From Rhododendron vialii (taxonomy: Eukaryota > Streptophyta > Magnoliopsida > Ericales > Ericaceae): 64,000 bases of DNA. The notes beneath the pieces were generated by a model. The model was not told the origin of the DNA and made no database searches. It worked only from the letters and a program-made list of their open reading frames with translations. The stretch is taken from assembly GCF_030253575.1 (NCBI RefSeq), contig NC_080564.1, positions 8,290,501-8,354,500 on the forward strand, written 5' to 3'. Each line of letters opens with the position of its first letter. Positions within the stretch are counted from its first letter, which is position 1. This document shows positions 23,039 to 35,247 of the stretch, one piece after another. A program made the translations under genes and the position numbers.

Positions 23039-26000
23039 ATGGCCGGAATTCGATTAGCTCCGGAAGACTCCGACGTCTCGCACGCTCGAGCTCTGACCAC
23101 CGCCGACCTAATCTCCGACGACGACCGCTCCGTGGCGGCGGATTCATGGTCCATTAAGAGCGACTACGGCAGCACTTTGGACGACGAGCAGCGACACGCT
23201 GACGCCGCCGAAGCTCTCTCCGCTGTCCCCCACCGGGCTGCCTCCGATTACAGGTCCATTGCTGTTTGCACAATGCCATTCTTAGATAACTCTTTCCCTC
23301 TGTTTGCTGTTTTTTTTTTTTCCTCGTGGGATGTAAAAAGGAAAATTTGGCATCCAAATATAACTGGTGATATTAATCTAGTCTAGGTTTCAATTTGAGA
23401 ACAAATGTTTTATGCCCTATGTTTCATATATTTTTTCTTTCCTACTTCCGTTATTGTATTTGAGCTTCCGACTAGGGGTGCAAACGAGCCGAGCTTCATT
23501 GTGTTCGAGCTTGGCTTGTTTAGCTCGTTTACTAAGCTAATTTACTTAACGAGCCTCTTTAAACAAGTGTCGAGCTTGGCTCGTTTACTAAACAAGTAGA
23601 GTAGAGCCGAGCCTTAATGGGCGAGCCACGAGCTACTCGCGAGCAGCTGGGTTCGTTTGCAGCCCTACTTCCAAAGGGCAAGTAGTTGTGTTCTTAATTT
23701 TACACTGTGATTGTAAGAATAAAATTTTGCTCGGGCTTGGGCCCAATTCTCGAGTATTTCTACAGTTGATGGCGATGTGTGTCCAAAACTGTTGTTTGTT
23801 TTCATTTTGTATGACAAAAAGATGTGATGAAGTGGAGGAATAAAAGAGAACATTGGCTTTTTTTCTTTTTTAATTGTATCGAATCCATTTTCTTTTCCTT
23901 TTATCTTCCAAAAATAGAAACTTAGGTAAGTTTTTATATAAATATTCTCATCAGAAGATATCGAAAGATTTTGATATCTCAATTAAGGATCAAGGTGATG
24001 CGTTTTTTTGTTGAGATCTTGAAAAGTTGTAATTGCTAACTTTGATTGGTTTGATTCATTTTCATTCTGGTTGGTGACAAATGCTGATTTCTCTGTTGCT
24101 CGTGGAACTCATGGTAAATAGGAAGAGTTCATAAGTAGATAGTGTATAACTTATCCACACAAAAAAGTAGATGGTGTATGATTACTAGAGCTGCCAACCA
24201 AATCTCTACTCCTGGATTCGGTTTGTAGCGATTCTAAGAGTAGACGGTGTTGTAATGATACCAAACTTTTTGTAAGAGTTCTATTATCAGAATTGAAAAT
24301 AGCCTTATTGAGTTTTAGTTAATTTGAATGAACAGTTCTGACAAGGAGGAGCCAGATGCTGAAGCAGTTACATCAATGTTGGGTTTCCAGAATTATTGGG
24401 ATTCAACATATGCCAATGAATTGGCAAATTATCGTGAGCATGGCCATGCTGGTGAAGTTTGGTAAGGTTTTGTTATGAGCATCATCGAATCTGTCCATGT
24501 TTGACTTTCTTGTTTTGGGGGATTGTAAGTATTACTCTACTGTCCTAACATGAAAATCAAGTTTGTTGTCTTCTATGTAATGGAAAAAAGTATCTTTTTG
24601 GTGTTACTGATTTATTAAGAAACTTTGGCGTTTGTGGGGGAGGAGGTTTTGTTGGATTATGTTCTAATAAGGAGTTGAACGAGCATACACAATTGGGCTT
24701 CATTATGATAGGATCAGTTAATCTCGCCTGCATCCTATTGGATTTAATTATTTTATTTAGTACTTTACCCGCCTGGGTTTGTGAGGTATTGTTGGCAATC
24801 CCAATTTGCTTTTCGCAATCTATAGGCTGTTATATCCCTCCGAAGCCCTGCAATTGGTGCATGTGATATTCCCAAGACAACACCGAGTGACGGTTGATGA
24901 CGCAAGAGAAGACTAGGAAAACATAGAATGCAGCTCTTAATAGTTGGTTTCATGCTGAGTTTACGTCATGCAAGTCATTATGTAGGCTTTTAAGGGGTAA
25001 GGAAAATGCCTAGGGTTTGCATGGGGAATAGTTTGGACTTTGGATTTTTGTTGATTGGTTGCTGCCATGGCAAGGAATACAGCTCTTGAAGTTCTCCACG
25101 GCTAGTAATTGGGGCTGGCCCCTATGGGGTTAAGCTGAAGGTTAAGAAAATTGGGCTCTTGGGACAGAGTAAAGGAACTAACAGATGGTGTGAAGTAATC
25201 AAGGAACTAGATCATAGTGAATTAAGGAGCAATAATAATTTGGGAGACCCGAAGGTAAGGTTGTTTTGTGCAAGTTGAATTGTAATATTTATAAACTTCA
25301 ACTCTTTTATTACTCTTGCAATTCAGAGGCATAATTACGGATTTAATGAATGGATGCAATCAGTGCATAGTTTGTTGTGATCGGCTATCACTGTAAGGTA
25401 GCAATAGAATCCTTGAGAATGCTAGTAATTTTCTTTTGGTAAATGGACTTTTTCATAGAAACCAAGCAAGGCTTACTCACCATACTGGGGCATATGGCAT
25501 TGTTTTTTGTGAAATCATGATTGTTTGGTTTTGTTTTTTTTCCAGCACCGAAAGCATGATTGTGATTACAAGCTTTTGTATTTAGCCTTTTAGTTCTTAC
25601 TATGTCCCATCTGGAGTCTGGACTAACTTGTTTGCTGAGTATTAGTAAGTTTGCTGCTAAACTCCTAAAGCACACTCATATCTACACCCTTATCCTGCCT
25701 TGTTGTCTGTCCTAGAAACCCCCCCGCGTTAAAACGGAAAGTAGTGGAGAAGTGGGTATTGTGGTTTTCACTCAAGACTTTTTCCCTGATAGTAGTAATT
25801 TATTTTACACTTCGTAGGTTTGGGGCTGATGTCATGGAGACTGTTGCTTCTTGGACCAAAAGCTTGTGTACTGACAATTCTCAAGGCCATCTGGTGAATC
25901 ATGTTGGCAATGAAAAATGTGGGCTTGTTGGGGAGAGTGATAAAGATTTTTCCACTTGGAGTGTACTTGACATCGGCACTGGCAATGGTCTTTTTTTACA

Positions 26001-26211
26001 GGAGCTTGCAAAGCAGGGGTAATTTTTAAATTTTGGCCAGCTGGTTGTATCTTCAACACAAGAAGTTGGTTTTCATAGTAGATTTTTGGTTTTTTAAATT
26101 GCAGAATTATATTAAGGTTTCATCTCCTATTCTCGTAAAGTTGATAACTCTGTCCCGATTTGCTGATGTACGTTCTTTGTGATAAGGAAAAGGTTAAGAG
26201 CAATTAGAATT

Positions 26212-26265
<54 letters not shown>

Positions 26266-29200
26266 TTTGAAGAATTATATCTATTAGCTTTGTGAATAAA
26301 GGTACACTATATACTTATCAAAAATGAATAAAAAATAAAGGTGCACAATATGTTTGTTTTCGTAAAGGATGTCATCCTTATAGTTAAAGGCGTTCAGTCT
26401 TACTTGCAGACAGAATTAAATCTAAAGCTAGCTAACAGGGCAGTTGGAATGGATGATCAGATTGGATTTTGTGGCCTGCCTCGGGGAATAATAAATAGGA
26501 CTCCCCGTCCCTTTTTGTTTGCCTATCTTTGCATTTTTGGATGTCCAAATTCATGTCCACTATAAATTTTTGTGTTGTCCAAAACTCTCTCTTAGAAATG
26601 GTTGTGGTACTCTCTAAAAGGAAGCATTTTTGGACATGAGTACCTTTTAGTTTAACTTTGAGTTCGTTGAATGAATATCCCTTATAAAATTCCCAAAAGG
26701 GACCAACATTGTGGGATGGTGGTTGTCGTAATTTTAACAACAATAGAATGTATGAAATAAATGATGCTGCTTTAACTTGGCTCATGTTTTGTACCCCAAA
26801 CAGATATCGAATTAACAAATACAGCTTAGATTACCTCCTTACTTTTTTCTTCTTGTGTAGAAAACATAGCAGAAAAGGATAGTTTTTGCATCTCATGGTA
26901 AGCTGGGATGGCTGACCTAGGATGGGCAAACTATAGGGAGGGAGGGAGACTTGATTGTTTATGGGTTCCTCATCCTATAACTTGCAAACGACAGTTATTT
27001 AGCATTGGCCTGCTTGTTGAAGTCAAATAGTTTTTCTAGAACTCCGTTATTATGGCACTGCAGGAATTAGCTATTTTTGTGGGGGCTGAGGGAGATGGAC
27101 TTTGCTGATAGATTGATTTATGCAAGTCTAGTTTCAGTCATGAAGAGAAATATGGGCCAGTTGAAGTCCAAATATATACGTATATATATAACCAATTTGT
27201 AGAAATCCCGTACTATCTAAGCTCTCGCTCTAGTTTCCTGTTCAACTTGACTTCTTTATTTGACGTTGTATATTCCTCTCCTTAGTCCATGTTCTCATTA
27301 AGAAGTTGCAAGGAAAAAGGTCCTGTAACAGCTGTAATTGAATGATAAGTTCACTCATCTCCTATTAGTTTACCACCATGACAGGTGGTTTTTGTCAATA
27401 GAAATTCGTTTGGGTGGTGGGGTGGCTGGGGGAAGAGTATGTTGATATGCATGGGGATCAAGGATTTTCATGTGAATAATTATGAGAGAATGCTTCTAAG
27501 AGGAACCTTGCTGGCCATCCCTGGATACACTTCCTCTGTTTGGGTAGGTAAAGGTGATGGAAAATTCGGATTAAATGATCTCTTTCAATGCTGGGAACAC
27601 TGACCATAACTAAGCCTATATCTTCGAATCTTTCCTATTGTGTTTTCATCTACATGCTCCTCTAGTTGTCTTGAATTACTCGATCTTTCTGTTCCCACAT
27701 TGGGTTGGGCCATGTTGCACATTCTGTTCCATGTGAAGAGAATGAATTATGAAAATTTTCAAATACAAAGAAAGTGAACATAGGAAATTGAATGCTCTGT
27801 TTAGAAGGCTGTCATATTTTGTTTTTTGTTTGCCTTAATGCAGGAGTTTCTTTCAGAGAATTTCTAGAGTAGAGACTTTTTTTTATTAGGTGTCCGTCTT
27901 ACTTGATTTTTTTGTAAGGTTTCCATTCTTTCATCTTGATATAGTTCTAGATGCTACTTTTAGCTCGTTATCAACTTATCATAACCTATTTATTTTAGTG
28001 CAACTTCTAGACCTCTACAATGGAGTAAGCAGCAAACTATGAATGTGGGTAACACTCGCTGAAAAAACCTCTACTTGGCATTTAAATCAATATCAACTTA
28101 CCCTAGAGCCCGACTATCTTGTCCAGTGGCATCATTATTAGGTTATTTTGATCGGCACCCAGAAGATCAACAAACGAATGCCGGCTATATATATATATGC
28201 CCCATCTATCTATCTATCTATCTATCTATATATATATATATATAGTTCTTTTCAGGTCCGGACGCCTTACAGTCCAGACCGTCCAGACACTGCATTTCCC
28301 GATCGAATTTCGATGATCCGAGCCGCTCAAAGTAATCAGAACGTGATTTTAAGAGTACCCGCGAGAAATCAGCAAAAAAAAATGATCGGGAAGGGCTTGA
28401 TCCGAACAGTTTTTTATTGAACGGTTCAGTAAAAAACTGCTCGGATCAGGCCCTTCCCGATCATTTTTTTTGCTGATTTCTTGCGGTTACCCTTAAAATC
28501 ACGTTTTGAACACATTGAACGGCTCGGATCATCGCAAATTGATCGGGAAAGGGAAAATCCGGACCATAAGAAAATCCGGGCGAGTGGACCTGAAAATTAC
28601 TATATGTGTATATATATATATAGACACACACACACACAGAGTCCGGATCTAGTTAGGGATCCCGGATTTGAGCTTTGGTGCGGACCTTGCTCTCAGGCGT
28701 TGGATTGTGTTTTCAATGGTCAGGATCTGCGGATAATTTGTTCACACGAACAAATTGTCCGTGAATCCCGACCATTCAAAACACAATCCAACGGCTGAGG
28801 AAAGAAGTCTGCACCAAAGCCCAAATCCGGGATCCCTGACTGGATCCGGACCATTGAAAAAAAGTATGCACTTTAGTTGATGCGTGATCGATTCTTTGTG
28901 GTAGCTTTTGGTTTCCATTTTCTATGCTAGCATTGATTATTAATGGAAGAAACTTTTTGCTATATTTTTTGTTACAGGTTCTCTGATCTCACTGGAACTG
29001 ATTACAGTGAAGGAGCAATTGACCTAGCTCGAAGCCTTTCTGATCGTGGCGGATTCACCTACATTAAGTTTTTGGTACACAGCTCTCAATGAAAATCTCT
29101 TCCTCCATTATATAAAGGGAGAGCACCAGTTTGGTGTCTCCCATTTTTGAAGCCCTGTCACAAAATCCATAATTGCCCCTCTAGAAAAGTATTTATGACT

Positions 29201-31309
29201 ACTTTTAACTTGCCATTAAATAATTGTGATGGGCAAAATAATAATCAATTTAAAACTACCTATCATAACCATCACCCCACAAACCTCACCGCTCCTAAAC
29301 TGTGCACACATGTAGTGTGTGCCCACCTTCTAGTAGGAATAATGGCACTGCTATCATTTTTTATCCTAATATTTCTGTCCTTTCAGTTGCAACAATACCA
29401 TTCTCTTGTTTCTCAATTTTTGAGATCTGCCTGAATCAAATTATGGTGGATGTATTGTTGATCTATAGTGCAAGTCATCACTTTATTCAGCAAGTTATCT
29501 TCCTACAAAGATTAAGATGTTTGTATTGTAAATTTGTTTCTTTGTCGACTTAATCCTGATATACCTTGTGATACTACCTTCCTCATCCCATTGTTTCATA
29601 ATTTGAAATGTTTTACCTCTGATTTGGTTCTTCTAGGTTGATGACGTTCTAGAAACAAAGTTAGAAAGGAAGTACCAACTTGTCATGGATAAAGGGACTC
29701 TAGATGCCATTGGTCTGCATCCTGATGGTCCGATCAAAAGGTGACGTACTCTTGCATTTATCATGATTGCTGGATCAAACATTAATACATGACCAACAGG
29801 GGCGGACGGAAGGGGGTGTCGTTGGGTTGCCCGGGACCCTGCACAACTCCAAATATTCTCACTAATTATAGTATTTTTTTTAGGTTATTTGAAAAAGTTC
29901 TTTGGGATCAGCCCCTACAGGTTACTTAGGTGATCCAAAATTCACAAAATTATGATCTATGTCTAGAAAAAAAAAAACCCTAAAATACCAATTTATAACC
30001 ATTTTTTGCTCTCGGTTATAAAACTAAATGGTGGCTATGTATATAAACACTATCTCGCCTCCTTATTAGAACTCAGTCCAGAGCCGGCCCAAAGGTTTTG
30101 TCAGCCTGAAGCAAAACTCTACTTGGGGCCCTCTTATATCTTCGCAAAACTTTTTTTTTAACTCCACTTCAACTATAACCTCTAATCTCTAAATGCCATG
30201 GTACCTAAATTTCTTTTCCTTCTGCTATTATATTTCATTGACTTGTAAGTTCATTATTTTAGTTGGAACATGAAGATTAATTGAAGAATCTGGAAGAACA
30301 TGTAATTAACTTAAGTTTGCAGTCCAATATATTGACACTTTGACAAATATTGGGGCCCTAAATTTTGGCCGAAACTTGGGTCCCGGAAGCAGCGGCTTCC
30401 TTGCTTGCCCCCATGAGCCGGTACTCGAACTAACAAGTAGCAATAGATATTATGGAATGTACTTCTTGTTATTAATGTAAAAATACAGGTGGCTCAGCCC
30501 CCACTGAGTATAAATCTTGCGTCCGCCATTGCTGACCAAATCAAGTAGTTTCTTCACGTATCAACCCAATATAAATCAAGTGTTTCTGTATTCTCAACCT
30601 CGTGATGGTGTTTTTTTTCCTTCATTCGCTGACCTACAAATGCGAAGGATAACACTGGCACTGAATGAATTTTATTGCTCTTATTCAGGATCATGTATTG
30701 GGATTCAGTCTCAAGGTTGGTAGCATCTGGTGGAATATTGGTGAGCATCGCTACGGCGTATAATTTCTCTGTTTTTCAGTTGAGCCTGTTTTTGTTTTCT
30801 AAACTTTTCATTTGACTCGGATATTACCTTATTTTTGGTAAGGAAGGTACTAACCTCCTGCATAATGCGTTCAGTAAACAGAAATCGTTTGCCACCCAAG
30901 TAATCGTTGCTATTTTTCCATGAAACATTTTTTGTTTCGTAATTTTAAGTTGCCGCCTCCTTTCAGAGGAAGAAGGAATTAAACAAAAAACCCAAGTAGT
31001 TCTTAACCAAGTGTCTCTTTCCCCGGATTTTGCTATTGTCGATTATCTTTATCTGTTTTTTTTTTTTAATCACAATGGCAGGTGATTACATCGTGTAATA
31101 GTACGAAAGATGAATTGGTGCAAGAAGTGAATTATTACAACCGCAGAAGAATTGGTGCCTCCCAAGAAGCTGGAACTCGGGAGGACCAAACAACCAATGG
31201 AGATTCTCCTCCGTTCCGCTACCTCGATCACGTCCGTTCGTACCCAACATTCATGTTTGGAGGATCCGTAGGATCACGTGTTGCTACCGTTGCATTTCTG
31301 AGGAACTGA
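23039..31309 (+). CDS. AR401: SAM-dependent protein methyltransferase, AR401 / EEF1A-KMT2 (METTL10, Efm4) family
   Basis: Seven exons: 23039-23253, 24336-24461, 25818-26018, 28978-29074, 29637-29740, 30689-30740, 31082-31309, giving 340 residues; all junctions and phases agree. The N-terminal 70 residues are plant-specific and acidic. The Rossmann methyltransferase core starts at the LGFQNYWDSTY segment. Motif I is VLDIGTGNG (about 163-171), followed by GTDYS and the DKGTLDAIGL motif typical of eEF1A lysine methyltransferase 2. The C-terminus ends GSRVATVAFLRN. Known relatives methylate a lysine of elongation factor 1A in the cytosol. The Arabidopsis homologue I associate with it is At1g66680. 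The gene is divergent from LIG6. Introns 3 and 5 are swollen by transposons (28.2-28.9 and 29.8-30.5 kb). Confidence 0.93.
23473..23667. mobile_element. hAT-type MITE, 195 bp, in intron 1 of AR401-like gene
   Basis: The terminal inverted repeats TAGGGGTGCAAACGAGCC and, from the right end, TAGGGCTGCAAACGAACC match at 16 of 18 positions. The eight flanking bases are CTTCCGAC (left) and CTTCCAAA (right), a decayed 8-bp duplication. The interior has no coding sequence. A related copy lies at about 32300-32500. Confidence 0.75.
24462..25817. other. Intron 2 of AR401-like gene
   Basis: A 1.36-kb intron. No inverted repeats, exon-like frames or RNA genes were identified. A poly-C/CG stretch (CCCCCCCGCG) sits at about 25720. 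Confidence 0.45.
26212..26260. repeat. (CT)n microsatellite
   Basis: About 24 CT units inside intron 3 of the AR401-like gene. Confidence 0.9.
28205..28244. repeat. (TATC)n/(TA)n microsatellite
   Basis: Compound ATCT and TA repeats immediately abut the left end of the foldback element that follows, suggesting insertion into a TA-rich site or expansion at its edge. Confidence 0.85.
28245..28605. mobile_element. Long palindromic foldback element, about 360 bp
   Basis: The two halves are inverted copies over nearly their whole length. The ends are AGTTCTTTTCAGGTCC and, in reverse complement, AGTAATTTTCAGGTCC. The inner arms (AATGATCGGGAAGGGC and GCCCTTCCCGATCATT) flank a central loop near 28420. 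No coding sequence; the TA-rich flanks hide any target duplication. It lies in intron 3 of the AR401-like gene. Confidence 0.75.
28638..28853. mobile_element. Second palindromic foldback element, about 215 bp
   Basis: It lies only some 35 bases from the preceding foldback. The terminal arms AGTCCGGATCTAGTTAGGG and TGGTCCGGATCCAGTCAGGG (the latter reverse-complemented) and the inner arms GTTGGATTGTGTTTTCAATGG and CCATTCAAAACACAATCCAAC pair around a loop near 28750. The sequence is unrelated to its neighbour except for the shared GGTCCGGA-type end. No coding sequence. Confidence 0.75.
29797..30531. mobile_element. hAT-type non-autonomous element, 735 bp, with nested repeat
   Basis: Ends CAGGGGCGGACG and, from the right, CAATGGCGGACG. 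The eight flanking bases are ATGACCAA and CTGACCAA (7 of 8 identical). The interior contains a second element-like segment starting CAGAGCCGGCCC near 30079 and ending near ATGAGCCGGTAC (about 30413), apparently a nested insertion. No transposase. Located in intron 5 of the AR401-like gene. Confidence 0.75.
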
Positions 31310-32640
31310 AATAACTTTCCATTGTGGTAGTTCTTTTAGGTCATTTCAGTGGATGGTTTGAGTTTTTATCTCTGCCCCTAGGTGTGGTCAATCAAGTTGA
31401 AAATACTGACAACAGAAAATGGTTTACCGATGCATGTGGGGAAGGTGCGAATTCTAATTTACTGGTTATAGTTTGCTGCGGCCTGCGAGGGCTAACTGTT
31501 AATGAACGAAAGACTGCTGGATGGCAATTTCTCTCTTTGTAAAGCTGACCTTTATTTAGGACTTGATTTCCTTGCCCCAAATCTGGCACTAATCCGTGAT
31601 TTATATTGGTCTCTTTTCTCTTAACTAGAAAATTAAGACCGAAGGCTAGGGCAGACAAAACAACATTACAGGGATTTGTAAACGTGCGAGTGTGCGTAAA
31701 TCACCTCCAGTATGTGGGGTTCCAAAATGAATGTAAATGTTTTTATATATTGTAGTATTTGTGCGAGTGTTTGTGGTTGTAGAATTTTTGATGGCATGAT
31801 GTAGATGAGAGAAAGCACTACAATGAGCAACACCATTCCAAAGCCCTTACGCCGTGATTTATTTAGGTGTGGTGCAATTCAAGAGGGATCCGCCCCTCTT
31901 CACACTCCATCCCTCTATAACCTTTTGTTACTTCATCGGCCTATATACCCATGAACGTGACCTGAATCGTTTATTTTGCAAAATACAAAGAGAATAGCAT
32001 AATTAATTTGCAAGAATCAGTTTGATTGACTATCGATCGATATGTGAATAAGTTTCATTTTGTTCTGCTAGCTATAACTTATAATGTCTTAAGTCTAAAA
32101 TATATTTGTCATTCATTTTACGTCACAAAATCTACTTATTTGCGTGTGTATTCATTTCTGATTAAACTTATGTTCATCATATGTATTCTAGTTTGTGCGT
32201 TTTACCAGATAAAAGATTCGAATCATATTTGTGAATCTGGGATGGGAGTCCAAAAATAAAAAGCATCATACAACACACAAAGGGATGAAGTATACGGAGT
32301 AGGGGTGCAAACAGGCCCAACTTGACTAATTCACTTAACGAGCCTCTTTAAACAAACCGAGCCTATGCAAACGAGCCGAATTTTTGCGCGTCAAACCAAG
32401 CTTTTGATTATTGAGCTACTAAACGAGCTTAAACAAAAAAGGGGAACCGAGTCGAGCCTTAATCAGTCTAGTCACGAGCTACTCGCAAATGGCCCCGTAT
32501 ATCTATTGGGCCCCGACCCGATGGTCGTCAGCCCATTCACGTATCTCCCCTATGAAGTTTAATATCCACCGTCCAAATTAGGGCGACCACCGCCTATCTT
32601 CCCCCAATACCTTTTTTAACCCTCCTTTCGCCAAGGGAAA
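31310..32640. other. Downstream flank of AR401-like gene and spacer
   Basis: This contains the probable 3'UTR (to about 31780) and the spacer up to the eIF5 leader. A copy of the hAT-type MITE found at 23473-23667 occupies about 32300-32500: it shares the TAGGGGTGCAAAC end, AACGAGCCTCTTTAAACAA and ACGAGCTACTCGC. No gene recognised. Confidence 0.5.
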
Positions 32641-35247
32641 AAAAAATCTCAATCTCTCTCTCTCTCCTGGAGCTGAAGCCAACGCTAGAGATTTCTTCTG
32701 TCCGTGCAAATCGAATCAGCGCTCTCTTCTCTTCTCAAGGTACCGTATCTAAACGAAGCGATCTCTTTACTTTCTCACAGTTCGATCTCTAATCGACCAG
32801 TCGTCTGCTTTTCGATTTTATCACTGATTTCCGATCGCTCAATCTTTGTATCAGATCGGACTCATCGCAGCCTCCACTGCTAGGTAAAACCGCGATTTTT
32901 TGAACAATTTTAGTTGCATCGGATAAGAAGCCATTGTCTGGTAGTGATTTGATTTGTCTAATCGAGCCTTGCGTAGTGAAACGTGTACGTAGCCTCTAGT
33001 ATTTGGATGAAATCAGTGAAGTAATATGTAGACTTTGTTATTTCTATATGTATATGTCTAGTTGAAATATGTAGACTTTATTATTTCTATATGTATATGT
33101 CTAGTTGATCCACGTCTTGCATAGTTCAAAATATCCGTATCGGTCACCATAACGGTATCGGTTGCGATGTCGTGGTTCCAGGGCGTATCAGTCGTAGTGT
33201 AACTGTATTGGTGACCAGAGGGGTTAGAATTTCACAACACTTACTGATACCACCGCTAAGTAGCGGCTCCTATCGGCTGTAATTTTGACCGTATCGGCCG
33301 TAACGGACCAATACCATGGTTACGTGTATTTGCTGATGCCGTTACGTATCTGCCGATACTGTTCCTGTTCCTTATCACCGATCCATATGCGATTTTTCTT
33401 CGCACTGCAATATCGGTTGTATCGGCCGATACCGATTTTGGTGATGTCAAAATGAATCATCACTTGGGTACCGTAAGCTGTTCTTTTGAATGATGTGGAA
33501 ATGAGCATTATATGTCGCTGGTTTTGTGTGTAAGATTAAGATGCTCTGGAGTTGTGTAGTTTTTTTATATGTGCCTGTTTCCTAGGTGTATCTGTTTATT
33601 GAGTACCGGACATGTGTTTTTTCTTCTTTTCATTAGTAAGTTTGATGGGACAACTTGGGTCCCTCGTTGTGTCGAGAATCGCGATAGAATTCTAGAGATG
33701 AAATGAACAATTTTCCAATTCGTTGCAAACTGCTTTGTGACTATGGAGACTTGAATGCCAGCCCGAGATTATTGACGGCTATGTTATGGGAAAATTTGCC
33801 GATTCTGTAATTTTATTTTCATCTTGCATCGTATAGCAATAAGTTTAGTGAAGGAACAGATCTTTTCCAGTCTATTTTATATTCTTTGACTGCAGTTATT
33901 GGACTGACATTTTGATTTTGTGCCGTTGTGTCAACACGTCAGGGAAGAACTTTTTTTTCCCCCTCTAATGATTTTACGTGAAAATTACCCGTGTACAATT
34001 TAAGAAGTTATTATTGAACTAAAAAATGATGTAATAATGGTAGGATAATCACAAGTTTTTACAGAAATAGTTGTGTTGTGCCAGAGTGGACCTTAGATTC
34101 TCTTTTAATTCTTGTAAGGGCAAAAGCTATTAATAATCATCATTTGGCCTGTCACGGGGGCCCCTCACTGAAGTTTTAGTTCAGTAGAAGAAACTCAAAA
34201 TGCTTGACTCCAAATGATATTGTCATACAGTTAATAGGTTCTAGTCTTCTAGCTCGCTGGTGCTTCTTCGAAGAATGAAGGATTGGCTTGATGCATTTGG
34301 AAAACCCTTAACTCATCCTGATGGATGGTTATGATTACAACCGTTGGATACTTGGGGTTGAATAGAATTTAGGGTTAAAAAGAATCATGTAGAAGTGGCA
34401 TACCTGGAAAGATTTATTTTCTGCTTGTGAAAAGAGAATAAGTTTTGTTTTGGGAGCTACATCCACGTTGGTCAAGACTAGTTTGCAGGCTTGTGGTCAT
34501 TTTCTGTAGGTGGTTATTCTGTTGATATCTATTTTACTTGACTGTATGCTTCATTTGGAGTTCTGTTTTCCTCTATTTTTATCCTTCACTTTTGTGCAAG
34601 GAAAGAATCATTGACCTTTCCTTGTTAGTTGTCCATCTTGTAAAGGTACAAGGTATCCTATGTTGCGTCTTTTCATATGCATTTCCAAACAACGCGGCGC
34701 ATTCTTGGTGTTTCTTGCTTTTGCTTGAACTACATTCCTGAGTTTGCTACAATTTAAGGTTGTGAAGGGTATTAATTTGAGTTTTCTTTATTTACTCACT
34801 AAATATGAAACATTAAGATGCTATTAAATGTTGATCATTTTTTAACCCTTTCAGTTTTGCTTCCTAAATCTTTAACCCTGTTGATTCAGGATTACTCCCT
34901 GGTTCATCTGTCTGTGCTCTGCAAATTTTCGAAGTGTGTCAACTTCTAGGTATCTTTTATGTCCGAGCAGGCCGTTTTGTTTCAAGGATCAATTGGGTTA
35001 CTTGGAGAATACTGCCCTAAGTCGAGGAAAAAGAACGAACCCTTATCGGACCGAATTGACTGCATGTATCACACGTCCTGGCAGGAATTTCGTTATTGCG
35101 ATTGGGTGCAACTTTCCTTTAGTAAAGAGGAGGAAATTGATTTGTCTGCCCAAGACTCCTTAAAGGACTTCTACATATTGAAATCCAGCATTTCCTCACT
35201 GTGACATCTATCCTTTTGTTCAAGGAACCTCTCCAACCAAACCAAAC
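32640..35247 (+). promoter_or_regulatory. eIF5 5' leader with a 5'UTR intron
   Basis: A (CT)n-rich start (about 32650-32668) is followed by a probable first non-coding exon ending CTCAAG at 32739, with a GT donor at 32740. A strong acceptor (pyrimidine tract then TTGATTCAG) ends at 34889. A leader intron of about 2.1 kb is therefore likely, as in other plant eIF5 genes, where the CDS itself is intronless. The intron holds a 43-bp tandem duplication (33023-33108) and a foldback-like region rich in TATCGGCCG motifs (33125-33460). Inference from splice motifs only. Confidence 0.5.
34959..35204 (+). CDS. 81-codon upstream ORF in the eIF5 leader
   Basis: An ATG-started frame in the second leader exon ends 43 bases before the eIF5 start codon. 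Its start context (TTTTATGTC: T at -3, T at +4) is poor. The peptide has mixed, protein-like composition with a Cys/Trp/Tyr-rich middle (DCMYHTSWQEFRYCDWVQL). Known biology: eIF5 lowers start-site stringency and its own mRNAs in several eukaryotes carry inhibitory upstream ORFs with poor contexts, giving feedback. From memory, plant eIF5 genes are among those with conserved peptide upstream ORFs; I could not check the alignment. Most likely a regulatory uORF. Confidence 0.6.
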   Translation: MSEQAVLFQGSIGLLGEYCPKSRKKNEPLSDRIDCMYHTSWQEFRYCDWVQLSFSKEEEIDLSAQDSLKDFYILKSSISSL

